Origin: Bacteroidota bacterium
GTDB lineage: Bacteria; Bacteroidota; Bacteroidia; Chitinophagales; Chitinophagaceae
Reading direction: 5' to 3'
DNA length: 29,780 nucleotides
Assembly (NCBI GenBank): GCA_023423835.1
Contig: JAFAEW010000128.1
Span: 1-29,780, forward strand
A program made the translations under genes and the position numbers. The notes beneath the pieces were generated by a model. The model was given only the letters and a program-made list of their open reading frames with translations, searched no databases and was not told the origin of the DNA. This document shows positions 22,390-29,780 of this stretch, in pieces. The stretch's first letter is position 1. Each line of letters starts with the position of its first letter.

Positions 22390-23490
22390 TTGATTTTGAA
22401 TACACAATTTATCCACAAAAAAATCTTAATATCTCCATTAGATTGGGGATTAGGTCATACTACCAGATGTATTCCAATAATAAAATGGATGATAGAAAGG
22501 GGATTTGAAGTCTCGATTGCCGCTTCCGGTTCATCGCTTTTTTTGCTGCAAAATGAATTCCCGGATCTAAAATTTTTTAAAATCAGGGGATACCAGGTAC
22601 AATATTCCTATAAAAAACGCTTTCTGCCGCTTAAAATTTTGTTGCAGCTGCCAAAAATTTTGTTAACCATCCGCCACGAAAACCGCTGGCTCAAAAAGCT
22701 GCTGGAAAAAGACCCTTTTGATCTGATCATTTCCGACAACCGCTTCGGCTTCTACCATAAAAAGGTGCCTTCGGTCTTTATGACGCATCAATTATTAATC
22801 TACAACAGGAAAGCCTGGCTGCGAAACTGGATGCAGAGCATTAATTACCGGTACATCAACCGGTTTTCTTTTTGCTGGGTTCCTGATTTATCACAACAAC
22901 CCGGTTTTGCCGGCATCCTGTCGCACCCTGATAACAAACCCGGAATTCCGGTTTATTATTTAGGCCCGCTTTCCAGGTTTTGGGGAGAAAAAAATCAGGC
23001 GCCGGTTCAAAAAAAATACAAGCTCTGCTTTCTGCTTTCCGGTCCCGAACCGCAACGATCGATGCTTGAAGCGAGGATTTTAGAACTGGCGCCTTCACTT
23101 GAAGGACGCTTATTGCTGCTCAGGGCCAAACCCGGCGCCGAGCCTCTACCACCTGTCGCTCCCAACCTGGAAGTCATCAATCATCTTCCAACCAATGAAA
23201 TGAAGGAAAAAATGCTGCAATCTGAATTTGTGCTGAGCCGTGCCGGATATACGACCATTATGGAACTCGCCTCCTTAAATATTCGCGGAATTTTGATTCC
23301 AACGCCCGGACAAACCGAACAGGAATACCTGGCTCAACACCTGATGCAAAACCGTTGGTTTTACTGTTTCAACCAGGAGCAGGACCTTAAACGCCAGATC
23401 GAGCTTGCCCTGTCATTCAATTACAATCAAATTACCTTCTCAGCCGGTTTCCCGGCAGTTTTGAACGGATTTTTCGAAGAAGTTTTTTGA
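22390..23490 (+). CDS. MurG-like (GT28/GT1-type) glycosyltransferase
   Basis: About 366 residues with a GT-B fold pattern: an N-terminal strand and glycine loop KILISPLDWGLGHTTRC (residues 11-27) and a C-terminal donor-binding block around 283-315 (LSRAGYTTIMELA, then IPTPGQTEQEYLAQHL) as in MurG and related UDP-sugar transferases. No signal peptide, so cytoplasmic or membrane-associated. No ATG in frame lies near the fold's start; the first candidates are TTG at 22390 and TTG at 22396, and the frame upstream is open but without ATG. Sugar donor and acceptor are unknown. Single gene, divergent from the small lipoprotein unit. Confidence 0.82.
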   Translation: MILNTQFIHKKILISPLDWGLGHTTRCIPIIKWMIERGFEVSIAASGSSLFLLQNEFPDLKFFKIRGYQVQYSYKKRFLPLKILLQLPKILLTIRHENRWLKKLLEKDPFDLIISDNRFGFYHKKVPSVFMTHQLLIYNRKAWLRNWMQSINYRYINRFSFCWVPDLSQQPGFAGILSHPDNKPGIPVYYLGPLSRFWGEKNQAPVQKKYKLCFLLSGPEPQRSMLEARILELAPSLEGRLLLLRAKPGAEPLPPVAPNLEVINHLPTNEMKEKMLQSEFVLSRAGYTTIMELASLNIRGILIPTPGQTEQEYLAQHLMQNRWFYCFNQEQDLKRQIELALSFNYNQITFSAGFPAVLNGFFEEVF

Positions 23491-23518
23491 TCAAAATCAG
23501 GTACGATTTCCACCCCTG

Positions 23519-23547
23519 AAAAAGCGAGGAAATTTGGCGCTTTTTTT
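23519..23547 (+). terminator. Intrinsic terminator after the glycosyltransferase gene
   Basis: AAAAAGCG (23519-23526) pairs with CGCTTTTT (23538-23545), with an 11-base loop and a run of seven T. The GC core is small, so it may be of moderate strength. It lies 29 bases after the stop codon. Confidence 0.6.
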
Positions 23548-23615
23548 AGTAAAAGCTTTAAAAAAGAGAACGTTAGGAAAAGAAAAATCTACAGATAAAT
23601 TGTAAATTCGTATCC

Positions 23616-25871
23616 ATGAATCATGGACAAACAGTGTTGGCTGAAAACATACTTCCCAAATATACGCTGAACGAAGAACAGGAGAGAAAGGAAATCCTAC
23701 GCCAATACCGGGGTCTGTTGCGGGCCTTACGTCCCAAGTTGAAAAAAGGGGACCGCGAATTGCTGCGGATTGCATTTGAAATGGCGGCCGAAGCACACAA
23801 GACCATGCGGCGAAAAAGTGGCGAACCCTATATCCTGCATCCGCTGGCAGTGGCCAGAATTTGTGTGGAGGAAATCGGATTAGGAGTGCGCTCGAGTATC
23901 TGCTCGCTCTTGCACGACACTGTGGAAGATACCGATATTACGCTTGAGGATGTGGAACGGGAGTTTGGAGGCGAAATAGCACGCATTGTGGATGGACTTA
24001 CCAAAATTTCCACCGTTATTGATACCAATATCAGTCAGCAGGCAGAAAATTTTAAAAAGATTCTGCTTACCCTTACCGATGACCCCCGGGTTATTTTGAT
24101 AAAGCTCGCCGACCGTCTTCATAATATGCGTACGCTTGATTTTATGAAGCGGGAAAAGCAGCTGAAGATTTCGAGTGAAACCGTTTGGGTATATGCGCCG
24201 CTGGCTCACCGTATGGGGCTGTATAATATCAAAACGGAGATGGAAGATCTCGCGATGAAATACCTAGAACCGGAAGCCTATCGCGATATCGCACGTCGCC
24301 TCGCAGAAACGAAAAGGGAAAGGACGAAATACATCAATGAATTTATTAAACCGATCAAAGAAAAGCTGGAAGCAGGAAATTTCAACTTTGAGATCTACGG
24401 CAGGCCTAAAAGCATCCATTCCATTTGGAATAAGATCAAGAAAAAAGGCGTATCCTTCAACGAAGTGTATGACCTTTTCGCCATTCGCGTAATCCTTGAC
24501 TCGCCACATGAGCGGGAAAAGGAAGACTGCTGGAAGGTTTATTCAATGATCACGGATGAATATACACCTGCTCCGGAAAGGTTGCGTGATTGGCTGAGCA
24601 ATCCAAAAAGCAATGGCTATGAGGCGCTTCATACTACCGTTATGGGCCCTCAGGGAAGATGGGTGGAAGTGCAGATCCGGACAAAAAGAATGAATGAAAT
24701 CGCTGAAAAGGGATTGGCAGCGCATTATAAGTACAAGGAAGGAAATCCGAGTGAAGACAGGTTTGACAAATGGTTTGTACAGATCAGGGAGGTCATCGGC
24801 AACCAGGATACAGATTCCGTCGACTTTCTCCAGGATTTTAAAACCAGTTTTCTGGCTGAAGAAATTTACGTTTATACGCCAAAGGGCGACGTGAAGATGC
24901 TTCCGGTAGGTTCAACTGCGCTTGATTTTGCATTCTCCATACATTCCGATATCGGAAGTAAATGTATTGGAGCGAAGGTCAATCATAAACTCGTTCCCAT
25001 CAGCCATAAGCTGAGAAGCGGCGATCAGATCGAAATCATCACAAGTAATAAGCAAAAGCCAAACGACGACTGGCTTAATTTCGTTGTAACGGGAAAGGCA
25101 AGAAGCAAGATAAAGGACGCCCTGAAAGATGAGAAGCGAGCAATTGCCGAGGACGGTAAATATATCTTGCAGAAAAAACTGGAAGGAATGGGCGCCGCCT
25201 TTAATCAATATAATATTGACGAGCTGGTGACCTATTACAAACTGGTATCCCAACTCGATCTTTTCTACAACCTCGCGGTAAAAAAGATCGATCTGAGGGA
25301 ATTGAAGGAATTTAACCTGCTGGGCGACAAGCTGGAAGCGCCAAAACCCGTAAAAACGGAGGTGAAACCCGAAACAGAACATAAGTCGCCAATCGCGAAG
25401 AAGGATTCTGAACTGGTTATATTTGGAGAGAGCAGCGATAAGATCATGTACACCCTTGCGAAGTGCTGTAATCCGATCCCGGGAGATGCGGTTTTTGGAT
25501 TCGTTACTACCGGCAAAGGATTAACGATTCATCGCGTCAACTGTCCCAATGCGGCGCAGATGATGGCAAACTTCAGCCATCGGGTGGTGAAAACAAAGTG
25601 GGCAAAAAATAAGGAAATATCTTTTCTCACGGGATTGCGGATTATTGGATTGGATGATGTAGGTGTCATCAATATGATTACAAATGTGATCAGCGGCGAT
25701 ATGAAAGTAAACATTGCAGCCCTCACCATCGAATCAGGAACCGGATTGTTTGAAGGAACAATCAAAGTGTTTGTACACGACAAGGAAGAATTGGATGAAC
25801 TGGTAGAAAGGTTGCAACGATTGAACGGCATCCAGTCCGTAAGCCGTTTCGATACCGAAGAGTCAGACTAG
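23616..25871 (+). CDS. rel: Bifunctional (p)ppGpp synthetase/hydrolase (RelA/SpoT)
   Basis: A 751-residue long RSH enzyme that makes and degrades the stringent alarmone (p)ppGpp. Hydrolase domain: His75 in YILHPLAVA and the HDTVEDT motif (His100, Asp101, Glu104, Asp105), so hydrolysis should be intact. Synthetase domain: GRPKSIHSIWNKI (262-274), YDLFAIRVIL and NGYEALHTTV. Then a TGS domain (VYTPKGDVKMLPVGSTALDF), the Cys-containing conserved domain (LAKCCNPIPGD) and a C-terminal ACT domain (GVINMITNVIS). Full-length for the family. Spacing from the glycosyltransferase and the terminator between them suggest its own promoter; TAAATTCG at 23603-23610 is one base off TAnnTTTG. Its stop overlaps that of the convergent FkbM gene. 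Symbol by function. Confidence 0.95.
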   Translation: MNHGQTVLAENILPKYTLNEEQERKEILRQYRGLLRALRPKLKKGDRELLRIAFEMAAEAHKTMRRKSGEPYILHPLAVARICVEEIGLGVRSSICSLLHDTVEDTDITLEDVEREFGGEIARIVDGLTKISTVIDTNISQQAENFKKILLTLTDDPRVILIKLADRLHNMRTLDFMKREKQLKISSETVWVYAPLAHRMGLYNIKTEMEDLAMKYLEPEAYRDIARRLAETKRERTKYINEFIKPIKEKLEAGNFNFEIYGRPKSIHSIWNKIKKKGVSFNEVYDLFAIRVILDSPHEREKEDCWKVYSMITDEYTPAPERLRDWLSNPKSNGYEALHTTVMGPQGRWVEVQIRTKRMNEIAEKGLAAHYKYKEGNPSEDRFDKWFVQIREVIGNQDTDSVDFLQDFKTSFLAEEIYVYTPKGDVKMLPVGSTALDFAFSIHSDIGSKCIGAKVNHKLVPISHKLRSGDQIEIITSNKQKPNDDWLNFVVTGKARSKIKDALKDEKRAIAEDGKYILQKKLEGMGAAFNQYNIDELVTYYKLVSQLDLFYNLAVKKIDLRELKEFNLLGDKLEAPKPVKTEVKPETEHKSPIAKKDSELVIFGESSDKIMYTLAKCCNPIPGDAVFGFVTTGKGLTIHRVNCPNAAQMMANFSHRVVKTKWAKNKEISFLTGLRIIGLDDVGVINMITNVISGDMKVNIAALTIESGTGLFEGTIKVFVHDKEELDELVERLQRLNGIQSVSRFDTEESD

Positions 25872-26689
25872 GATTTGTGTACAAGATGGGCAATGTTGTG
25901 TAAACGGGTTTGGGGAACAAACAAAACATCGGAAGCCGCCACCTCCTCGTCAGAGAATTGTTCGGCAGGATGAAGGTGATTATTTTTCAAGGTGAATGCC
26001 CGGTATCCGATGGAATCAAAGAACCGTCGCATCGTTGTATATTTATCGCCCCAGGTCTCTAACTGAACGAGCGGATGGTACTTTTCAAATACCGGCTTCA
26101 TCTCCGGAAAAACTACCGTTTCGTATCCTTCTATATCGCATTTTATGTAATCGATCTTCTTAAGGTTTGCAAACAATTCACTTCCTCTCCTGATTTCACT
26201 TTCAAAAACAAGCTGGTCACCTGCAATCTGATCCTCATTGAGAATCGTTACTGTTCCGTGTCGTAAATAACGGAGATGACGCAGAAAGGCCGGCATCCCC
26301 AATTTTACTTTCCCTCCATTACTTTCGCCCAAAGCATAAGAATAAATGACAATGTTGGGCTGTTTGGGAATCAATCTTCTTAATAATTTCCGGTAGGGCG
26401 CAACCGGTTCCACACAATATAGCTCGCCTTTATTTTTGATGATCTTAGAAAAAATGTAGCTGAAATATCCCAGATTTGCGCCGACATCTATGATTGTATC
26501 TTCCGGATGAATCAGATTTCTTACGAAGTAATGCCAGCGGTATTTTTCATCGAATTTTAAAATTCCCAGTGCATATTCTAACTTGAAAGTTCTTTGCAAT
26601 AAAAGTAAATATCTGTGGAGTCCTAAAAGATGGTACAGTTTTTCTTTAATCTTCTCTGTCATCGGCAATTTATTCAGAAATTTTTTCAA
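25868..26689 (-). CDS. FkbM family SAM-dependent methyltransferase
   Basis: A 273-residue methyltransferase of the FkbM family, which O-methylates sugars or other hydroxyl groups. SAM-binding motif I is IIDVGANLGYFS (residues 66-77), motif II VEPV (93-96), and the family block YIKCDIEGYE (181-190). There is a basic, amphipathic N-terminus of about 50 residues ahead of the fold and no signal peptide. FkbM genes are often near surface-glycan genes, but the only glycan-related gene close by is the glycosyltransferase at 22390, in the other direction. Stop codon TAG overlaps the rel stop on the other strand inside CTAG. Substrate unknown. Confidence 0.9.
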   Translation of the reverse strand: MKKFLNKLPMTEKIKEKLYHLLGLHRYLLLLQRTFKLEYALGILKFDEKYRWHYFVRNLIHPEDTIIDVGANLGYFSYIFSKIIKNKGELYCVEPVAPYRKLLRRLIPKQPNIVIYSYALGESNGGKVKLGMPAFLRHLRYLRHGTVTILNEDQIAGDQLVFESEIRRGSELFANLKKIDYIKCDIEGYETVVFPEMKPVFEKYHPLVQLETWGDKYTTMRRFFDSIGYRAFTLKNNHLHPAEQFSDEEVAASDVLFVPQTRLHNIAHLVHKS

Positions 26690-26754
26690 AGATGAACAAA
26701 ACGGTTTAACCTTTAAAGAATTTTCGGATAAAAAGATATTCTAAAGTTTGTAAA

Positions 26755-28806
26755 ATGGGAAAAACAAAGCATACCAACAGGCTGTTTAATGAAACGAGTC
26801 CCTACCTGTTGCAACATGCTCATAATCCAGTCGATTGGTATCCGTGGGGCGAAGAAGCCCTGCAGAAAGCCAAAACGGAAGATAAAGTCATTTTGGTAAG
26901 CATCGGTTACAGTGCATGCCATTGGTGCCATGTAATGGAAAAAGAAAGCTTTGAAGATGTGGAAACGGCGATTTTAATGAATGAGAACTTCATAAACATC
27001 AAGATTGATCGCGAAGAACGGCCTGATCTCGATCATGTTTATATGGAGGCAGTTCAATTGATAAACGGCAATGGCGGATGGCCATTGAATGTGTTTTTAA
27101 CACCAGATGAAAAACCTTTTTTTGGAGGAACTTATTATCCTCCTGTGAGAATGTATAACCAGCCGGCCTGGAAAGATATTTTGCGGGCGGTAAAAGATGC
27201 ATATACCAAAAATCGCGATGAAATTGAGCAGCAGGCGGAAAATTTAATGAACCATATCGGCGGCAATTCTATTTCAAATCTGATATCAAAAACGTCTGAA
27301 GACGATTTTTTTAAAACGGAAAGGCTCAACGAGATCGGAGGCAATATTTTAAAGAATGCGGATACGGTTTGGGGAGGATTTGGTAAAGCGCCGAAATTTC
27401 CCCAAACCTTTTGCATAAGGTATCTCATGAGCCGTTTCTATTATACCAATGAGCAGCCGTTGCTCGATCAGGCGCTGCTCAGTCTCACAAAAATGTTGCA
27501 GGGCGGCATCTTCGATCAGCTTGAGGGCGGATTTTCCCGTTACAGCACCGATGACAAATGGCTCGTTCCGCATTTTGAGAAAATGTTGTACGATAATGCG
27601 CTCCTGATAGAGGCATTATCAGAAGCGTTTCAAATCACCGGAAACCCCGTTTTTTCTGATACAATAACTCAAACACTGCACTTCATCGGGCAGTCGTTTA
27701 CCAATGAGGATGGCGGCTTTTACAGTGCATTTGATGCCGACAGCGAAGGCGAAGAAGGAAAATATTACACCTGGTCAAAGGAAGAAGTCGATCATATTTT
27801 ACAGGAAGATGCGGAATTGTTTTCAAAAATATTCGACCTCTCTGCCTCCGGGAATTGGGAGGGTAGGAATATTCTCTGGCTTCCTGTAAGTCTTGAAGAA
27901 TGGTCGCAAACTTTATCTCTTCCGCTCCCGGTGTTGAAGGAAAAGATATCGGTGATGAAACAAAAACTGATTGCTGCAAAACAAGGTCGCGTGAAGCCGG
28001 GATTAGATGATAAGATACTTCCAGGATGGAATGCACTGATGGTGAAAGCCTGTTGCAAAGCCTATGCGGCCACCGGAAATTCTCAGGCATTGACGATGGC
28101 CACCGCTAACCTTTCGTTTCTTGAGAAAAATTTATGGATAGCCGATCAGTTGTATCACAGCTATACCAAAGGAAGGAAAAAGCAAACCGCATTTTTGGAC
28201 GATTATGCTTCGCTGATTGCAGCCTATATTGCCATTCAGGAAGTTTCGGGAGAAAATAAATGGCTTGAAAAAGCAAAGAGGTTGACCGAAAAAGTTATCC
28301 ATGATTTTTCAGATGCCGAATCATCCTATTTTTATTTCACTCCCAGTCATCAAAACGACATTGTGGTGCGAAAGACGGAGTTGTATGATGGTGCTACTCC
28401 TTCAGGCAATTCAATGATGGCCGGAAACCTGTTAAAGCTTTCCGTTCTGCTTGAAAGGACTGATTGGAAAGAACGGGCAATTTTTATGGTAAAGAATCTT
28501 TCGGATGCAATAAGACAATATCCCACATCGTTTGGAGAATGGGCATTGGTTTGGCAGGAGATCGTGAAGGGAACGAACGAGATTGCCATCGTAGGTAAAG
28601 GCGCAAACGACTTACTTCCAAAGCTGCTGCGGTTTTATATTCCCAATAAGGTTTTACAAATTGCAACAGCTGAAGGTTCAGATTATCCGCTTTTGAAAGG
28701 AAAGAAAATGGATGATGGAAAAGATCTTATTTATGTTTGTTACGATTATGCCTGCCAGAAGCCGGTAGCGTCGGTTGAGGAGATTAAATACTTATTGAAA
28801 AAATAA
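26755..28806 (+). CDS. Thioredoxin-fold DUF255 protein (YyaL/SSP411 family)
   Basis: A 683-residue protein of the DUF255/SPATA20-like family: an N-terminal thioredoxin-like domain (NRLFNETSPYLLQHAHNPVDW signature begins at residue 8; ACHWCHVM with Cys55 and Cys58) followed by a long alpha/alpha-barrel like N-acylglucosamine epimerases and six-hairpin glycosidases (GGIFDQLEGGFSRYSTD, WLVPHFEKMLYDNALL, LPGWNALMV). It has no signal peptide, so it is presumably cytoplasmic. Function is unproven in bacteria. The ATG at 26755 sits 4 bases after TTTG, in TTTGTAAAATG, with no Shine-Dalgarno sequence. Divergent from the FkbM gene with 65 bases between starts. Confidence 0.93.
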   Translation: MGKTKHTNRLFNETSPYLLQHAHNPVDWYPWGEEALQKAKTEDKVILVSIGYSACHWCHVMEKESFEDVETAILMNENFINIKIDREERPDLDHVYMEAVQLINGNGGWPLNVFLTPDEKPFFGGTYYPPVRMYNQPAWKDILRAVKDAYTKNRDEIEQQAENLMNHIGGNSISNLISKTSEDDFFKTERLNEIGGNILKNADTVWGGFGKAPKFPQTFCIRYLMSRFYYTNEQPLLDQALLSLTKMLQGGIFDQLEGGFSRYSTDDKWLVPHFEKMLYDNALLIEALSEAFQITGNPVFSDTITQTLHFIGQSFTNEDGGFYSAFDADSEGEEGKYYTWSKEEVDHILQEDAELFSKIFDLSASGNWEGRNILWLPVSLEEWSQTLSLPLPVLKEKISVMKQKLIAAKQGRVKPGLDDKILPGWNALMVKACCKAYAATGNSQALTMATANLSFLEKNLWIADQLYHSYTKGRKKQTAFLDDYASLIAAYIAIQEVSGENKWLEKAKRLTEKVIHDFSDAESSYFYFTPSHQNDIVVRKTELYDGATPSGNSMMAGNLLKLSVLLERTDWKERAIFMVKNLSDAIRQYPTSFGEWALVWQEIVKGTNEIAIVGKGANDLLPKLLRFYIPNKVLQIATAEGSDYPLLKGKKMDDGKDLIYVCYDYACQKPVASVEEIKYLLKK

Positions 28807-28905
28807 TATTCACAATAAGCAAAACGGAATTTCGTTAGTATAAATTGCCGTAACATTTTTTTAAATAATGTGGTGTTATTGTTTAAGTTGCGGAAGTTGA
28901 AAAAT

Positions 28906-28935
28906 TTTGATGGTATAATAATATGACTACATTTG
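28906..28935 (+). promoter_or_regulatory. Promoter of gldK
   Basis: TTTG at 28906-28909 and TACATTTG at 28928-28935, separated by 18 bases, form the best match in the window to the Bacteroidota -33/-7 promoter (TTTG, then TAnnTTTG). Transcription would start near 28941, giving about 19 bases of leader before the ATG at 28960. Confidence 0.7.
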
Positions 28936-28959
28936 CTCAATTTTCTAATTAATATTTTA

Positions 28960-29780
28960 ATGAAGACCCGATTTCTTTCTTTATTAGCATTAACGGTTTT
29001 AGTTTTCGGATCGACGAGTTGTTTTAAGAAGGGTTCAAAGGTTAAGGGAGTTCCCAATGACGGCCAGTTGCATGGTGTTGCGCCTTCAGCCAGGCCGGGA
29101 ATGACTAAGCCTCTTGGAATGGTTTATATCCCACCCGGAACATTTCACATGGGTCCCAGTGATGAAGATATCAACTATAATTTCACAGCCCGCAACCGTC
29201 AGATCTCGATTAGCGGATTTTGGATGGATGCGACCGAAATCACCAATAATGAATACCGGCAGTTTGTAAAATGGACGGTCGACAGTCTCGCTGCCATTCA
29301 ATTGGGTTATTTCAAGGCAGTAGATACAGATACAGCGGTTGATTGGACAAAGGCAAGAACCATCAAATGGTCAGATAAATCAACGCTTGAAAAATTAAGC
29401 CCATTAATGCTTACTCCCGATAACCGCTTGTATGGAAAGATGGAGATCGATCCCGAAAAGATCGTGTACAATGTGCAGGGATTTGATTTGAAGGAGGCAG
29501 CAAAAAGATCAAATATTGGACGGCCACGTAAAGATTTTATTTACCGGTATAACCAGGCCGTTTATCCTGATACGCTTGTGTGGATGAGAGATTTCTCTTA
29601 CTCCTACAACGAACCGATGGCAAAACGTTATTTTTCACATCCTTCCTATGGCAATTATCCGGTGGTAGGGGTGAGCTGGAAGCAGGCCGTTGCCTTCTGT
29701 CATTGGAGAACACGTAATCTGAATTCTTATCTCGAAAGAACAAAGCACTCTCCTGAAAGCGACTTCAGACTGCCAACATA
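28960..29780 (+). CDS. gldK: Gliding motility/type IX secretion lipoprotein GldK (3' end cut by window)
   Basis: Partial gene: 273 codons are visible and the frame is open to the window end. It starts MKTRFLSLLALTVLV with lipobox STSC (Cys21). The body is a formylglycine-generating-enzyme (SUMF1)-like domain of the GldK/PorK type: GMVYIPPGTFHMGPSDEDI, WMDATEITNNEYRQFVKW, then VVGVSWKQAVAFCHWR and FRLPT at the edge. GldK/PorK forms the outer-membrane-associated periplasmic ring of the type IX secretion system with GldN/PorN. The SUMF1-like fold is structural here; no sulfatase activation is implied. A strong promoter precedes it. In other Bacteroidota gldL, gldM and gldN follow, which would lie just outside this window. 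Confidence 0.93.
   Translation, partial: MKTRFLSLLALTVLVFGSTSCFKKGSKVKGVPNDGQLHGVAPSARPGMTKPLGMVYIPPGTFHMGPSDEDINYNFTARNRQISISGFWMDATEITNNEYRQFVKWTVDSLAAIQLGYFKAVDTDTAVDWTKARTIKWSDKSTLEKLSPLMLTPDNRLYGKMEIDPEKIVYNVQGFDLKEAAKRSNIGRPRKDFIYRYNQAVYPDTLVWMRDFSYSYNEPMAKRYFSHPSYGNYPVVGVSWKQAVAFCHWRTRNLNSYLERTKHSPESDFRLPT

Overview
The window reads as a chromosomal segment of a member of the Bacteroidota, most likely a Chitinophagaceae-like or related sphingobacterial lineage. Reasons: a gldK gene (type IX secretion/gliding lipoprotein) at the right edge; a fused IcmF mutase; ParE/ParC proteins of the Bacteroidota type; many lipoproteins with an SC or GC lipobox; few Shine-Dalgarno-like sites; and several promoter elements of the Bacteroidota form TAnnTTTG. 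I see no transposase, phage gene, CRISPR array, rRNA or plasmid function. The taxonomic call is an inference from gene content.

Layout. 1-1700: a NodB-type polysaccharide deacetylase, a TatD nuclease and tRNA-Ser(GGA). 1715-2848 (minus): a GH130 lipoprotein. 3054-6434: icmF, a B12-dependent acyl-CoA mutase fused to its G-protein chaperone, then a DUF4197 lipoprotein that converges on a small outer-membrane barrel gene. 8021-8529 has no gene I can support. 8530-9852: a mitochondrial-type citrate synthase. 9933-11376 (minus): a membrane-anchored transglutaminase-like protein and a YkgJ-type cysteine-cluster protein. 11625-16905: parE, a DUF1835/DUF3658 gene and parC as a tight operon. 16963-17766 (minus): an OmpA-type lipoprotein. 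18014-20445 (minus): a compact four-gene unit (small Cys-tailed protein, 7-TM protein, histidine kinase, response regulator). 20600-21859: a PLP aminotransferase. 21944-22342 (minus): an 82-aa protein and a 41-aa lipoprotein. 22390-23490: a glycosyltransferase with a non-ATG start. 23616-25871: bifunctional RelA/SpoT, meeting an FkbM methyltransferase gene at overlapping stop codons. 26755-28806: a thioredoxin-fold DUF255 protein. From 28960: gldK, cut by the window end.

Most of this is core metabolism and housekeeping: citrate synthase and IcmF feed acyl-CoA carbon into central metabolism, Topo IV decatenates chromosomes, Rel sets (p)ppGpp, and GldK belongs to protein secretion. The least explained parts are the four-gene signalling unit at 18014-20445, the DUF1835 gene sandwiched between the two Topo IV subunits, and the small-protein pair at 21944-22342. 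Strong hairpin terminators separate several convergent or tandem units. Two terminator-like hairpins coincide with exact -7 promoter elements of the next gene. I did not find clear evidence of a wholly new defence or mobile system here.
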